This document shows, one piece after another, positions 23,403 to 35,850 of a stretch of DNA of 64,000 nt. The notes below the pieces were generated by a model that made no database searches, was not told where the DNA came from, and worked only from the letters and a program-made list of their open reading frames with translations. The translations under genes and the position numbers were made by a program. Positions within the stretch are counted from its first letter, which is position 1, and every line of letters starts with the position of its first letter. Source of the DNA: Sisyra terminalis (taxonomy: Eukaryota; Arthropoda; Insecta; Neuroptera; Sisyridae); assembly GCA_958496175.1 (NCBI GenBank), contig OY292276.1, forward strand, positions 50,109,080 to 50,173,079, in the 5' to 3' direction.

Positions 23403-23741
23403 TACTTTAGAGATGATGTAAAGGATATATCAGGATGTGGTAGACCAAACAAATAAGCAGTGTTTTATTTCATTTATTTCAATTGCAACGTTTCGTTGGT
23501 ATTATTCAAACTTCATCAGGCAACTTGTAAATATTATATATAAAAACACATAGTCTTATGATTTGTTTTTTATCTATTATTTACAAGTTGTCTGATGAAG
23601 TTGGAATAACACCAACGAAACGTTGCAGTTGAAATAAATGAAGTAAAACACTGCTAATTTGTTTGGTCTACCACATTCTGATATATTCTTTACATTATAC
23701 ATCAATTTAGACTTGAACGAATGGAAATTACTTTAGAGATG
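23403..23741 (+). mobile_element. Palindromic Penelope-like element with hammerhead-like cores and 13 bp target duplication
   Basis: The palindrome is 23416-23695 (280 bp) with a 33 nt tail (23696-23728). A perfect 13 bp repeat of mixed composition, TACTTTAGAGATG, flanks it (23403-23415, 23729-23741). The right arm, plus strand, has CTGATGA (23592-23598), one A, stem II GTTGG/CCAAC (23600-23604/23612-23616) with a 7 nt loop, GAAA (23617-23620), ACGT (23620-23623), then T. The left arm has the same on the minus strand (23519-23488), with one stem II mismatch. The target duplication here is the least ambiguous in composition. Confidence 0.85.
23592..23630 (+). ncRNA. Hammerhead-ribozyme-like core (right arm)
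   Basis: CTGATGA-A-GTTGG-AATAACA-CCAAC-GAAA-CGT-T. The strand before the core (AAGTTGT) can pair, with G-U wobbles, with GCAGTT after the predicted cleavage base (stem I). The self-complementary ACGT implies a dimeric stem III. Confidence 0.5.
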
Positions 23742-23999
23742 TGTAGGTTCTGCTAAAATAATAAGATCCTGGAAGTTTTAGATAATGATCATAGATAATG
23801 ATCATAACTAGTTTTTATGAAAAAAAAAATCTTAAAGTTAAGAAACCGATTGATCTAAAATTTCAATATAATTTAAGGGTTGATAAGAGCATTTTTATAA
23901 AAAATAAACAGTTTAATAGCTTAAGAAAAACTATAAAAAATAATTTAAGTAATCTTGAAAAAAAAATTAACAATGAAATAATTTTGGTATTCGTCTAAA
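23742..23999. other. No confident feature
   Basis: Holds a Lys/Asn-rich 66-codon frame (23798-23995) that reflects AT-rich composition. Confidence 0.4.
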
Positions 24000-24480
24000 A
24001 AAAATATTTTTAAGTTTAATACACTATCTTTATAATGTCTAATTTTTTTAAGATTTTTTGAAAGGATACTATATAGCAAAAAAAAATAATAAAAAATCAC
24101 TTCCGCGTTTAATATTTCTCCAAGATAACAAGTGCAATATACGTTATGTATGGCTTGACTCTAGGAGGGCTATGTTAAACTTTTAAAATTTCAATAATCA
24201 AACAAATGAACATCAAATAAAACTCGCAATCCCATTGGCTAATAACCTCGTGTATTGATTTGGGTATGTTGTCATCAAATATTAGTGCGTTGCTTGACTT
24301 ATTGATACTTTATTTATTCTTAATTAATTAATTTCATTTGATTGATAGCTGAAAATTGAGCCAAATGATAATTTAATTGGTGCTCAATTAATCAATTTAA
24401 CTTATTCTTTACTCAAGTAATTGAAACGTTATTTAATTCGGAAAATCGGAAAGCTTAGTGCCAAGTATTAGTATTCGCTT
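24000..24480 (+). repeat. Dispersed duplication, copy 1
   Basis: Shares with 34790-35850, in order and same orientation: TCTTTATAATG, TTTTTTGAAA(G/A)GATACTA, CTTCCGCGTTTAATA, AATCAAA(A)CAAATGAACATC, GCAATCCCATTGGCTAATA, TTAGTGC(G/A)TTGCTTGA, TTCTTAATTAATTAATTT. Neither copy is coding. The copies are about 11 kb apart, which suggests an old segmental copy or a large unrecognised repeat. Confidence 0.7.
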
Positions 24481-27081
24481 CGATTTGAATCCCAATAAAG
24501 ATTTTTATGTAAAAATTATGTTTCCATTCTAAATGATCTAAAAAATGTTTATTACAACATAAAATTGGTATTAACAAGTAAATACATTTATTTGTAACTT
24601 CCTACTATTGAATCATATTTATGTCCAATTTACAAGGGTTTGATCTACTTTTGTTAACAATGAGATTAATCCAATTTTACACTGTATAGACCCACATTAA
24701 TTAAATAAATTTTGACACATTATCGTAAGATTTTTCTCATATAACCGACACATTATCCATTTCTCACGTACAAATATTCTTTATGAACGAATATTTCTTT
24801 GTTATTATAAAAAGACATAATTTTTATTAGTACAATTGTATGAAATTATTGGAGTGAAACCATCTAAAACATGAAAAATTTATCTTATCCACTTTTTCCC
24901 ATTTTCATTTGAACAAATCCAACAATTTATTAGTTCAAATACGTTTTCTGAATGTCCAAAAGATATGTAATTAGATATTTTTAAGAGGCGATTTCCTAGT
25001 TACTTGATAATCAAACATTGAAATTTCATAGCGGGATTTTTAAAATCTTATCGGGAAATAGACGTTTTATTTTATTTTTTATTTATTTTTAAATAATAAT
25101 AATAATACAAAAGGTACAGTATATACTTTTTTCGAGCTATTTCTCATTGTCCGACTCATTGAAAATAAATTGAATAGATATATAAATTGAATTGAAACGA
25201 AAGCTGCATTTCAGAATGTAACGGAATCTATTCTCTTTGATTCATTGAATAAATACAATCACTAAATTGCTAATATGATTGATTATACTTTATTCAATTT
25301 CCATAGTTTTCTAATCTGATTATTTTTTTTTTCATATGGGGTTGTTTAGAAATCAAAAACAAAACCAATGAAAAAATGAAAGTTTTTTTTTTCCTCAAAT
25401 TCGAAACAATTTTTTATACATTGTATTATAATAATTGCACGTAAATTTTCAATATATACGTCGAAAAAATTGATTTCTCTGTGAATTTAAGTGAAAATTA
25501 TAAGAAAGAATATCACGTATTGATAATTTTATCAGGTACCTGATTTGTACTGTTCTCAAATCAGTGTTTCGAATTGGAGCAAAATTATTTCCAATTTTGC
25601 GTTTGGAAAACGTTACGAAAGTTCCACAATAATACTGTAACCGTTAATGAAATTAGACCTTTTGTATGGATGAAAGTAATTTTAAATTATAGTGAAAAAT
25701 ATATTTTTTTATTACTGCACACTAGCTCGAATTCCATATTTGGTTTCCCAGCCAATGTACAAATATTTTATCAAAAAAGGCAAAATATAATTGCAACATT
25801 GAAGATTTAGTGGAACGAATCATCGCATTTTAAATATAAATCTATGATTATTTATTTTTTTACGAATTTGGCGCTCTTTCTACTGTTACTTGTGATAGAA
25901 TGTAATTAACATTGAAACTTCCAGCTGAAAATATCTATTCCCCGATGCGGATTTGAAAGTCAAGTTGTTACAACTTGGATTTATAACATTGATTTATCAC
26001 CCGAAAACCCCACACCTGCAAATAACAATCGATCTAATTTCTCATACATTAACGGATTGTGTTCCTTCGAAACATTTAAGCAATATTTTATCACGAATTA
26101 TGGCAACAGTAAGATTTGAAAGGAGAATTAATCAAATATTCATTCATTATCGTGTCAGAATTATATATTTAAATAATGCTCCACTTATAATTAATAATAC
26201 AATTACAAAACACAACCATAATGTTACTAAATCATCAATTTAACAACAGTTTTTTTCGTATTAATGATTATTTAATCTTGATGTAATTAAAAGCAGTGAA
26301 ACTTCTTTTGCAGTCACTAGCGTTGCAAATGGCAAAACGTTTTTTTTTATTATTATAGATATCATTATCATTCAAGCAATAATTATTTGCATGCATGTCA
26401 TACTGTTACAATGACCGATCTAAAATGGGAAAGTGCTTTTATACGTTGGGTTTTTTTTTCCATTTTTTTTTTCGGTATTCAATTGCAACAAAATCACATG
26501 TTCCAACAGTCATTGAAAGTGTAAGTATCAGGTAACACTTCATGATTGTTCATTATTCACCTTAATATCAACATTATGCACGCAAATTCAGTTTTCATAC
26601 GCAATTTAATGAGAAAATTAGAGCTATACGCCTCCATTTTTCCTATATATATAACAAATAGAAAACTATAACTATAATTCATTGCACTCGACTTAATTAG
26701 AATTAGGTGAGGAATTTTTTTATGTGGATTGTCGTGATTTTAAATGCTTGTACCATTCGTGAATAGAAAACGTTTCCACATTCTTCGAATTGATGAAACT
26801 ACGTCGAAAATTCTAGGTTTCGAAATGGAGGATTTAAAAATTAATAATGTCGTTACATGTTTATTGAAATTAGAATGAGTATTTGCAAGTGCAGTTACGC
26901 TTTTCCGGGTTTTTAAAATGCATTAATTCGCATCTAAGGCTTACGTTTATGAATTTTTAGTAGCTGTGAAGTAACTCAAACACATTAAAATTTTTATGAT
27001 AAATTTAAATTATATATTCAAAATGTTGTACAATAGGGAAATTTATTTTTTTAAACACCAAATTAAAAATATATAGGTGGG
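24481..27081. other. No recognisable feature (2.6 kb)
   Basis: AT-rich. Frames at 25574-25810 and 25953-26243 show no recognisable motif, biased composition and no splice context. Confidence 0.45.
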
Positions 27082-28380
27082 AAAAAATTAGCATTTATAT
27101 GATGATATTAACTCTTTACTTTTTATTCAAGTAAAATTCTGATATTAACCATCTGTTTCTTAAATTGATTACAGATTTTCGAAGAATTTCCATAAGTCGA
27201 TTTCAATTTACTGGGTACACAACCTTCTGCCAATCGAATTGGTAATATTTGGTTGCAAAAACTTTAACAACTTGATACTCAAAGTGAAGATTGAAGAGGA
27301 ACCACAAATTATAGTCGTGAGAAAATTGGCACCCCGAAAAATTTACTCAGATCAAATGTAACCAGTAAGAAACTCAAAAACATGACCTAATTAAATTATT
27401 TTTTGAAAAACTTATTGAGGTGACGAAAAATTATAACTCGAATTTCGGAAAAAATTAGCATTTATATGACGATATTAACTCTTTACTATTTATTCAAGTA
27501 AAATTCAGATATAAACCATCTGTTTCTTAAGTTGATTACAGATTTTTGAGGAATTTCCATAAGTCGATTCCAATATACTCGGTATACAAGCTTCTACCAA
27601 TGGAATTGGCATAGTTTGGAGAAGAAAATGAAAATTTCTATAGAACAACATTGGCCATGTCAATTTTTGTAATGGATGAACAATCAAAGTTACAAAAGCA
27701 CTAACGACTTCATACTCTAAGTGAAGATTGGAGAGGAACCACAAATTATAGTCGTGAGAAAATTGGCACCCGGAAAAATTTCCTCAAATCAAATGTTACC
27801 AATAAGACACTCGAAAACATGATCTACTTAAATTATTTTTTGGAAAAACACATTGAGGTGAAGAAAAATTATAACTCAAATTTCTGAAAAAATTAGCATT
27901 TATATGACGATATTAATTCTTTACTTTTTATTCAAATAAAATTTAGATATTAACCATCTGTTCCCATAATTGATTACAGATTTTCGAAGAATTTCCATAA
28001 GTCAATTTCAATTTACTGGGTATACAACCTTCTGCCAATGGAATTGGCATAATTTGGAGAAGAAAATTAAGGTTCCTATAGATATCCTATAAGTTCCTAT
28101 AGATCCTATAGTTCCTATATATATCGAATAACATTGCCCAGGTCAGTTTTTGTAATGGATGAACCATCAAAAATACAAAAAAACTAACAACTTGATACTC
28201 TAAGTGAAGATTGAAGAGGAACCACAAATTATAGTCGTGAGAAAATTGGCACCCGGAAAAATTTCTTCAAATCAAATGTTACCAATAAGAAACTCGAAAA
28301 CATGATCTATTTAAATTATTTTTTGGAAGAACTTATTGAGTTGAAGAGAAATTATGACTCAAATTTCAGAAGTAATTAGT
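27082..28380 (+). repeat. Tandem array, three units of 0.37-0.49 kb
   Basis: Units start at about 27082, 27449 and 27887 with AAAAAATTAGCATTTATATGA. Each continues with CTCTTTACT, ATTCAAGTAAAATTC, AACCATCTGTT, TTCCATAAGTCGATT, GGAACCACAAATTATAGTCG and GAGAAAATTGGCACC. Unit 1 lacks about 70 bp present in units 2 and 3. Unit 3 gains a local expansion of TTCCTATAGAT words (28070-28128). A minus frame at 27744-27505 is inside unit 2 and is not a gene. Confidence 0.9.
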
Positions 28381-29029
28381 AATTTGTAGTGTAACACTGC
28401 ATAAAGCGTAAATACAAACTTTAAGAAAACAAGAAATGAGTAATGAAACTTTAAACTGGAAAAAAGTATTGAAAAGAGTGTCAACAAAGAAAATACGATC
28501 CATTGGTGGCAAAAATAAAGATTATTGGGTGATTTTTATTAAAAGTTTCATATAAAAAGTCTCATTTTGCATTTGGCAGAGAAAAGAGAAGACTAAGATT
28601 GCAAATTTGTGGATTGTAATCGTCGGAAATTGGATTTATCATTGAAGAAACTTACAAAATACATATTAATGCACGAAAGCCGAAAATCGTAAGAAAATCG
28701 ATAAACACTTTAAAATCAGCGTCGAAACCAAGACACCGGAATCAGGGATCTAATTAAAATGCTTAGAAGAACAATTAAAGGTAAAAAATCCAACCATTTA
28801 CTACTTGCAAACCTTCTTTATTGGATAAACATTGCATTCAATAAAAGGGAACCTAATTGATTAAAAACTCAGAACTTAAACTTCGAAAATATATACAAAG
28901 TGTTATGCCAGAGTTTGTAGTGTAACTCTGCAAAGAAATAAGAATCCTCAAAAAACAAAAAGGTATCTGAAGATTTTTGAAGTGTAAATTTTGAGAAAAA
29001 TAATTAAATTCCAATGAATTATAAATAGC
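28381..29029. other. No recognisable feature
   Basis: AT-rich spacer. Confidence 0.5.
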
Positions 29030-29203
29030 CTTATGGTGGACGAGTGGTTAAGGTGTTCGCTCCAAAACTGGTGGGTGTTGGGTTCGATTCTCATATTGAA
29101 CAAATTTTCAATATTTCTCGATACGGAATTTATTAATCCTAGAGTTGCTTAAGACCTTGATAATTAGTAAGCCAATAGTAAAAAATAATTGAAAAAAGAA
29201 TAT
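29030..29203 (+). mobile_element. tRNA-derived SINE, copy S4
   Basis: A box GTGGACGAGTGGTTAAGGTG, B box GGGTTCGATTCTC, then AACAAATTTTCAATATTTCT, TCCTAGAGTTGCTTAAGACC and an A-rich end. The head is the most tRNA-like in the window. Confidence 0.88.
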
Positions 29204-30972
29204 TATCAAAATAAGAATTGTGAGTTTCGCAAAATTAAAAGCTTTGCTTTTTTTAACATTTTTAGCATTTAGACATTTGGCAAAGTATTACTCTTTTGAT
29301 GCATTTGAATTGTTTAAACAATTCCAATAGTTCAAACAGGTTTCATGTATTATACATTAGAGCAGTGTTTTTGAAACTTTTCATTATCTCAATCTCCTAA
29401 ATCAGAAGAATCTAAAGCTCTCCTTTTCAAAAAAATTAGACTTTAGGGATCAGCAGTACTTTACTTTTGTACCATTTCATTAGTATATTATTTATTCACA
29501 TCGGATGAAGAATTGTTAATTCGATTAATTTGTATCAGCTATCATCCCCCTGAAATCGTTCTTTGGATTTTTTTATAATATTAAAATATTTGTGGCTGCG
29601 CTACAGGAGCTCCAGGGCCCTATAAGGCCTTATAATACCCCCCCCCCCCCCCAATTTGTGAAGTAGTGTACTAGAGATTAGTACATAATTATCTCTAATT
29701 GATAAAGTTTTTCAACAAGCTAATTTTGGGCAAGTTTCGTTGATATCTCTAAAAAAATATTTAAAAAAATTATTTTATATTTATTTTTTTGAAAAATTAA
29801 ATTTCAATATATTGCTATTCCTTTTCAAATCCTAAAACTATAATTACAGTATTTGTGACGATACAAGAATGAACTTGTGAATAAGAAAAAAAATATTCTT
29901 TGCATTCCATGTAATACTTCTACTCTTAAGCAGTTTGGTCCAGCCAAAATTGGAATTCCTGTTATTTGTTTTAAAGGAAATGATTTTAAAGGAATGATTA
30001 ACAGATCTCTGTTTTTTATACAAGTAAACTAGATTTAAAATTTGGGATAATTTAATCAAATTTGCTACAGCATCCAGTAATATCTCCGAATTACAAAACT
30101 TACAGATTTGGGTAAAACACCCATTGGTTAGAGGCTCTTCTTTTAGTTGAGCATTTTTAAAATTTTTAATTATTGTCGAACTAAAACATATACCTAGACA
30201 ATTCAAGAATAGCTGTGAATTTCCATTTATTTTTTATAATCAACAAATTAACCGACCTAAGGCGCCAAGGCGCCTATTGATTTCCGGGTATCTTCCTTTA
30301 GTTCTCCAAAAAAAGCATAATGAAATTAATTAAGAAAATTTTTGTAGAAAAAATCTTACAAAAAATATATAGGATGAAAGAGTTAAATCAGAATTTGTTA
30401 ACAAGGAAAATTATGTTTCAAATTACAACATTATTTTCTTGCATACATATAACTTGATTGTTTTTTAATCACTTGACTGCTCTAATTTCTGCAAATCATT
30501 TCATACCCCGAAGCTTACGACTGAAATAACTCCAAACGAGAATCTATTTGAGTATTCCACTTTTTGATAATAGAAGAATCATTAAATGATGTCATTTTAA
30601 AATACTATCCGGTAAAGGGAAATTGAATTTTAAGCCTTATAATTACAATTTTTGAAAATTATTAACCATGAAGATAGCTGCTTTAAAATTGATGGCTTAA
30701 AAGACCTAAAAAAATCAATAACCAATTGACTTTTTGTCCAAGTTAATTTGAATATTGAACTCAATTTCTGGGCAAGTAGTAGTGGTGTGGAATCGGCAAC
30801 CGAATCACAAGTGCGTCATATATGCTTATAGTGGATCTATTATTCACAAATCTATTGAGCCAAATTAAATGAACGGTGATCAAATATAAAAAAAGAGTAG
30901 AAGATTATAGTTTAATTTGATATGAATTCCTCAATCGGCCAATTGGCTGACCGTTTTAAATTTTTCATCGAT
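29204..30972. other. No gene; poly-C run
   Basis: Contains a C15 run at about 29638-29652 just after a G+C-rich patch (GGAGCTCCAGGGCCC). A Asn/Lys/Phe-rich minus frame (30206-29844, 120 codons) has no recognisable motif and is doubted. Confidence 0.4.
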
Positions 30973-31199
30973 TCAGAGACTTGATGGTTGAATGTGGATT
31001 CGATAGGAACGTGTCACGACTTTTCGGCCAGAATCTATCACGCCAACAGGCCCCCGGCTATAGGTGATGTTTGACTTTATACTACTCGAAATACAAGTTC
31101 CGCATCTCGACTCTTCTTTCTTATTACCATAATCTTCCGACATGTTCCATCTCATCTTAAAATTGCCAGGCAATCGTATGTTCATGTAGCCTGGCTCCA
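30973..31199 (-). CDS. Possible exon, identity unknown
   Basis: A G+C-richer segment on the minus strand. After CTAACCTACAG (acceptor AG at 31201-31200) an open frame starts with two bases of a split codon and reads EPGYMNIRLPGNFKMRWNMS, EDYG, then either a GTAATA donor at 31127 (72 nt exon, phase 1-1) or on to a TGA at 30973 (including CGTCISSSIKSNITYSRGPV). The two-base entry fits the phase-1 end of the exon at 44371-44467. A better pyrimidine-rich acceptor (TTTCTCTGCAG, 20 nt upstream) would lead to a stop in that phase. No family recognised. Confidence 0.28.
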
Positions 31200-31202
31200 C
31201 TG

Positions 31203-32475
31203 TAGGTTAGTAGTGAATGCCTGCAGAGAAATCGATTGTCTTGATCTTTCGCGGGTTCTTTTTTAACATTCTTCCTTTTTCATTTATATTTCAACGAGTC
31301 GCAATTCTGTGACAAGTTGATCGTATTGTTGGCCATTATAGAGAAAACCGATTCATTGTATTCTCAAATGCTTTGCAAGAATGCGGTTACACGAAAAAGA
31401 TGTTTTCATTAAGCATTTCACCCAAGGTGTCTCAAATAAATGCGGACTAAAAGTACCACTGAGTTTGCAGCATGTTTGCAACGCAAAAGGGAAACTAAAC
31501 GAAAAAGTTAACAGTAATTTTTTGGATCAAAATACCGAATCCCTGACAACTTTTTCTCTGTACTTATCTAGGACACCCTATACAAAGTCACATAACTCGT
31601 ATAGGTACCCATTAAACATACAAAAATTTAGGGAAAGTTGATTGGTTTTTAGCATAAATTATTTTGTGCCAAATATTGTAAACCACCTGGTTGACCAATG
31701 TCAAGCGGATCATACAATATTCAAGGCACACCTTATCATTTGAAAAATTAACCAAATTTTATACGAGCGCATTTCCAAAAATGCAAAACTTTTACTTAAA
31801 ACTATAAAGAGTTTGCAAATTATTGACCTTGTTTCCAAATCTTACTTTCCTCAACACTAAGGTTTCAAGAATTTTACCCAGCAAAATTAAAGGAAATAAA
31901 TTTTTACAGTTAATGTAATTACGATTCAAGGATATCAAGGAAACAGGTTTCATTAATTCAAATTGCGGGTATAATATTCAATTATATTATTTCTTTTTAA
32001 TTAAATGACTGTTTCTGTTTTAATCATTAAGAAAAAATGTCTTTTAAAATTGAGGAAATTTTATTATAGAATTATTTATTGAGGAAAAAATTTTGAATTT
32101 TCAATCGAAACTAAGATAATGCTACTAAATCATAGCACTACATTGACTGCTTTTTAGGTACTCCTGCAATAATGTCTTCTGTTTGGAAAACTACAAATAA
32201 CAAAAATAAAACATTTGTGCAGGTAACACACAATAGAAGTGAAATGTTCAAAAATGTGAGCTTTAAGATAATGAATGAATAATTTCAGGATTAAGATAAT
32301 TATAAGGAATATTTATGATAAATTTGATATCAAGTTTAAAACGCAAAGATGTAGTATTGGGGACTCGTGTTTAAATTTTTTTAAAAATTTTTTAACTGTC
32401 ATTTATATATAAAATAAAAGAAAATAACAAATATAATAAAAGAAAAACTATTATAAGATAATGTTAAAGAAAATA
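31203..32475. other. No confident feature
   Basis: The plus frame 31381-31641 (86 codons, includes CGLKVPLSLQHVCNAKGKLN) lies in mixed-composition DNA next to the possible exon on the other strand. It has no recognised domain. Confidence 0.3.
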
Positions 32476-32656
32476 TTCCAATCCTGCAATGAATGATGGA
32501 AAATTTGACAAGATGTGGCTCCGCCACAAGTGTGTCTGGGGTACTAACTTTAACAATTAACATAGTAGTACATAGTTTTAGTTAGCTTGTATTCTAAACA
32601 TACTTGTGGTGGCGCCACATTTTAACCCATTTCCTAGCATACATTGTAGGATTAAA
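32476..32656. mobile_element. MITE family B, copy 2
   Basis: Arms of about 60 bp: TATTCCAATCCTGCAATG...GTGGCTCCGCCACAAGTGTG and its inverted partner CATACTTGTGGTGGCGCCAC...CATTGTAGGATTAAAATA. Internally it has tandem inverted GTGGCNNCGCCAC boxes. Related to 18447-18613. Confidence 0.75.
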
Positions 32657-32696
32657 ATACCTTCTTTTATATTATCTTAATCTAGTGAGACGTACG

Positions 32697-33092
32697 AAGC
32701 GCCGTCTACGTAGGCACAGTTTTTATGGGAACTAAAAAGCTGGCAATTGAGTACCGATGAGCACCAGCGTACACAAATAAGCGTCTGCATTACTTGCTTC
32801 AATTGCTTCTGTTTAATGGATAATAATGTATGTCTTATGACTCAATTTCTTCTTTATTACGACGTGTTTCAACAGTTTTTGACTGCCATCATCAGGTAAT
32901 GATTATTTTGTCAGTTGTAAACAAATTTCATATAGGTTGTTTGTTTTATATAATTTGTCGTTAACTTAAAATGTTTCTGTTTCCCACATTAGAGAAGTGA
33001 GACTTCTATATATGAGTCTCTTTTTCAACTTAGGCGCTATTGCATTTTGTTGAGTTCACTCCAAATTTGTGCCTACGTAGATGGCGCTAGCA
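32697..33092 (-). mobile_element. Penelope-like pseudo-LTR fragment with one hammerhead-like core
   Basis: Outer inverted repeats GCGCCGTCTACGTAGGCACA (about 32699-32718) and, inverted, TTTGTGCCTACGTAGATGGCGC (33066-33087). Inside, on the minus strand: CTGATGA (32895-32889), T, stem II GCAGT/ACTG(T/C) region, GAAAC, ACGTC (to 32861), which is the GAAACNCGTC form seen in arthropod Penelope-like elements. No second core was found. No reverse transcriptase remains. Confidence 0.55.
32861..32895 (-). ncRNA. Hammerhead-ribozyme-like core
   Basis: On the minus strand: CTGATGA, one T, a stem II of four Watson-Crick pairs plus wobbles, GAAA, then ACACGTC, giving a classical GUC cleavage triplet. It differs in sequence from the other families but keeps the order and the extra base before stem II. 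Confidence 0.5.
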
Positions 33093-34789
33093 GTTACTTC
33101 TAGGACGGTTTTTTGTTTACTGTATAGCATATAGAGTGCTCTATTCACTATAATCAAATTAGTTTTATATCTCTTTTTCTCGCACGTAAAATCCTAAAGA
33201 TTTATATGTTTGTTTCTTTTTACTATTGCTTTTTCGTTTCGTCCAATTTTAAATCATAATGATACTAAAGAAGTTTCAATATAATATAACACCGTTTCCA
33301 AACCAAAAAATAAGTTATTCATTGCAGAAAAGTCGAAACTATGAATGAGAAGTCAAAGAATAAATCAAACACTCATCAAATTGGCATATTAGCTTACAAT
33401 TAAAAGAGCTCAAATGTACATTGTTGTTGAAATATATTTCAATTCAGTATAGTGGATAATTGACATGAGTAAATTCACATAATTTTTAGATTCACCATAG
33501 ATTTCTCTTACGAAATATTTAATGTAACAATTCCACAATCTTATGGAACCTCCATGCTCCACTTTAGATCATCATTGTTACATATTATTCTTCAGTCTAT
33601 TCAAAATGAGTGATAATAATTCACTAAGTTGTATGCATACATTCACATTGTTATATTGTTCATGAAAATGAATATTATCTAAAGAAAAAAAAAATAGAAC
33701 TTTTCCGTGCTTGTCTTATATTTCATAGAACCCATGGCAGTTTGTACTTGTTTCTATGTATCTAAAGTACTTAGAATATAATTGTCCAAGTAAAAAATGA
33801 TTAAAATAAAATTTTTGTGGACTGAAATTCTCAAATTTTAAAGGTCAAAAACATCGTAGTGATTTATTACTTAAAAGCTTTTGAAAGCTTAAAATATAAA
33901 GGTGTAGAGTAAAACAGAAGATACAAGAAACTCCAAAACTATAATCGATTAAAATAACTTTGACAATTATGGTGAAATTCCTTATCGTAAAAGACAAAAT
34001 CTGGGGAATCAAATATTGAAATTTATCCTTTGTAATAATTTGAGATTTGTCTAAAAAATTAAACATTTAAAGAGGGTAAACATAGAGAGTTACTGGATAT
34101 ATTTCGATTTCAATAGTCTATTATCAACCTACCTTTGGGTATATTGATTTTTTTTTTGTGGAACAACAATAGTTTACTACTAAAAATATATGCAAATACA
34201 ATAAAGTACAAACAATTTATAGGAACATGACCAGTATGACCATGAACTATCTATTCTTGGTGACTATTTATGACCAAATGCAAGCAAAACAGAGTTGCTA
34301 ATATTTTTTGTGGATTAGCACAATAATAGGTTGACAAAGTTTATACAAATTACAATGAAACAAGTTAAGAATAATACATTCAACTTCCTGTCTTTTTTCC
34401 AACAAAAGACAGTTGGGCTTAACATTCGTGGAAGAAAAATGGTAAATAAGTGGCAACTTGCCGTTCTTGAGTTTAAAAATAACTAGAACCTAGAAAATAT
34501 CGACATTTGATAGAAATCCTATGTCAATAGTCTAACTAATTATTTTTTCTCCAGTCGCAAAATATTGCTTAGTGCATTTTTTGAAGAAAATTTTTTTCCA
34601 TACTAGTACCCATATTTAAAATAGATTCTAAGTATACCCAAGTATAAGCCAAAAAGGAAGGCAGTTCCCTCTTCAACATGCATAAAAGCATGGTGTATAC
34701 CATATATAGATATATACACAAATCTATATACAATTCAATCTATATATCATTACAATCTATTTACAAATCTAAAAAAAATCATATATTTT
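33093..34789. other. No recognisable feature (1.7 kb)
   Basis: AT-rich. Frames at 34066-33845 and 34678-34914 are Phe/Lys/Ile/Tyr-rich chance frames; the second lies partly in the dispersed duplication. Confidence 0.45.
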
Positions 34790-35850
34790 TGCAAAAATAT
34801 TTAGCTTTTAAATTTTATATCAATTTTTATAATGCATGTTTTTTCAGGTTTTTTGAAAAGATACTACATACTGAAAATAAAATAAAAACCTCTTCCGCGT
34901 TTAATACCAACTGATCCTTAATATCTGAATATATACATGGTGTATAGTAATTTAGTACACATAATATACTACTTAATAGTACAAAGTAAAAATAATAATA
35001 TTTTCTCGTTTTTTTCTTCTTCTATGAATGATGCCACATCATTAATTATACGTTAAATATTCCTGTGTTATTTTAATAGGTTTTTCAACAAACTTTGTTA
35101 CCCCTTGATTCAATATGTAAATTGACTTTGTTTAACCTGAATATATACGTGAATATAATTTTAGGTATATTAGTATTCATTTTAAACTCTTTTTCCTACA
35201 GTTTTTGTAAAATATTTCAATCAAGAAAGTATTTTAGTTGATTTTTAATTGACAAATTCATAGCTCATTATTGCTTTACAATGCTCCTTATATTATTACC
35301 TTTATTTATCCAAAATCAAAGAATTATTTTTTTCTAATTAAATAATCTTCAATTTAAATTTATTCAATCTATTTTAAAATATTTTTAAATTTAATCCTTT
35401 AATTGGTAATTCATGTATCGATAGGTTCCGGGTGACTTCAATGCAAAATAAGTCAATCAAAAAACGTTCCATATACCAAGTGCTTATTCGTATTCGTATA
35501 TGCATATTGCATTTATTTTGGAGATGGGCTTTATAAAATTTTTAAAATTTCAACAATCAAAACAAATGAACATCATTGAATCTTGCAATCCCATTGGCTA
35601 ATAGCTACGTGCATTGACATCTGTGTGCTATCATCAGATATTAGTGCATTGCTTGATATATTAATACTTTATTTGTTCTTAATTAATTAATTTTATTTGA
35701 TTAAAACCCAAAAAATAAATCAAGTGATAATTTAAATAGTGGTGAATTAATCTAGACAGCAGTTTTTTTATTCAAGTAAGTGAAATTTACTAAATTCTGA
35801 AAATTTGAATTCTTAGTGTGGGTTTCGAGGTTTCGATTCAATTGTCAAAT
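34790..35850 (+). repeat. Dispersed duplication, copy 2 (expanded)
   Basis: Same landmarks as 24000-24480. About 550 bp separate CTTCCGCGTTTAATA (about 34895) from the next shared block (about 35465), whereas copy 1 has them nearly adjacent. Either copy 2 gained an insert or copy 1 lost it. No terminal repeats of an insert were seen. Confidence 0.65.

Noticed and set aside
27505..27744. 79-codon minus-strand frame
   Set aside because: Lies inside one unit of a tandem triplication; the equivalent frames in the other units are broken.
29844..30206. 120-codon minus-strand frame
   Set aside because: Asn/Lys/Phe/Ile-rich composition typical of AT-rich chance frames; no domain recognised.
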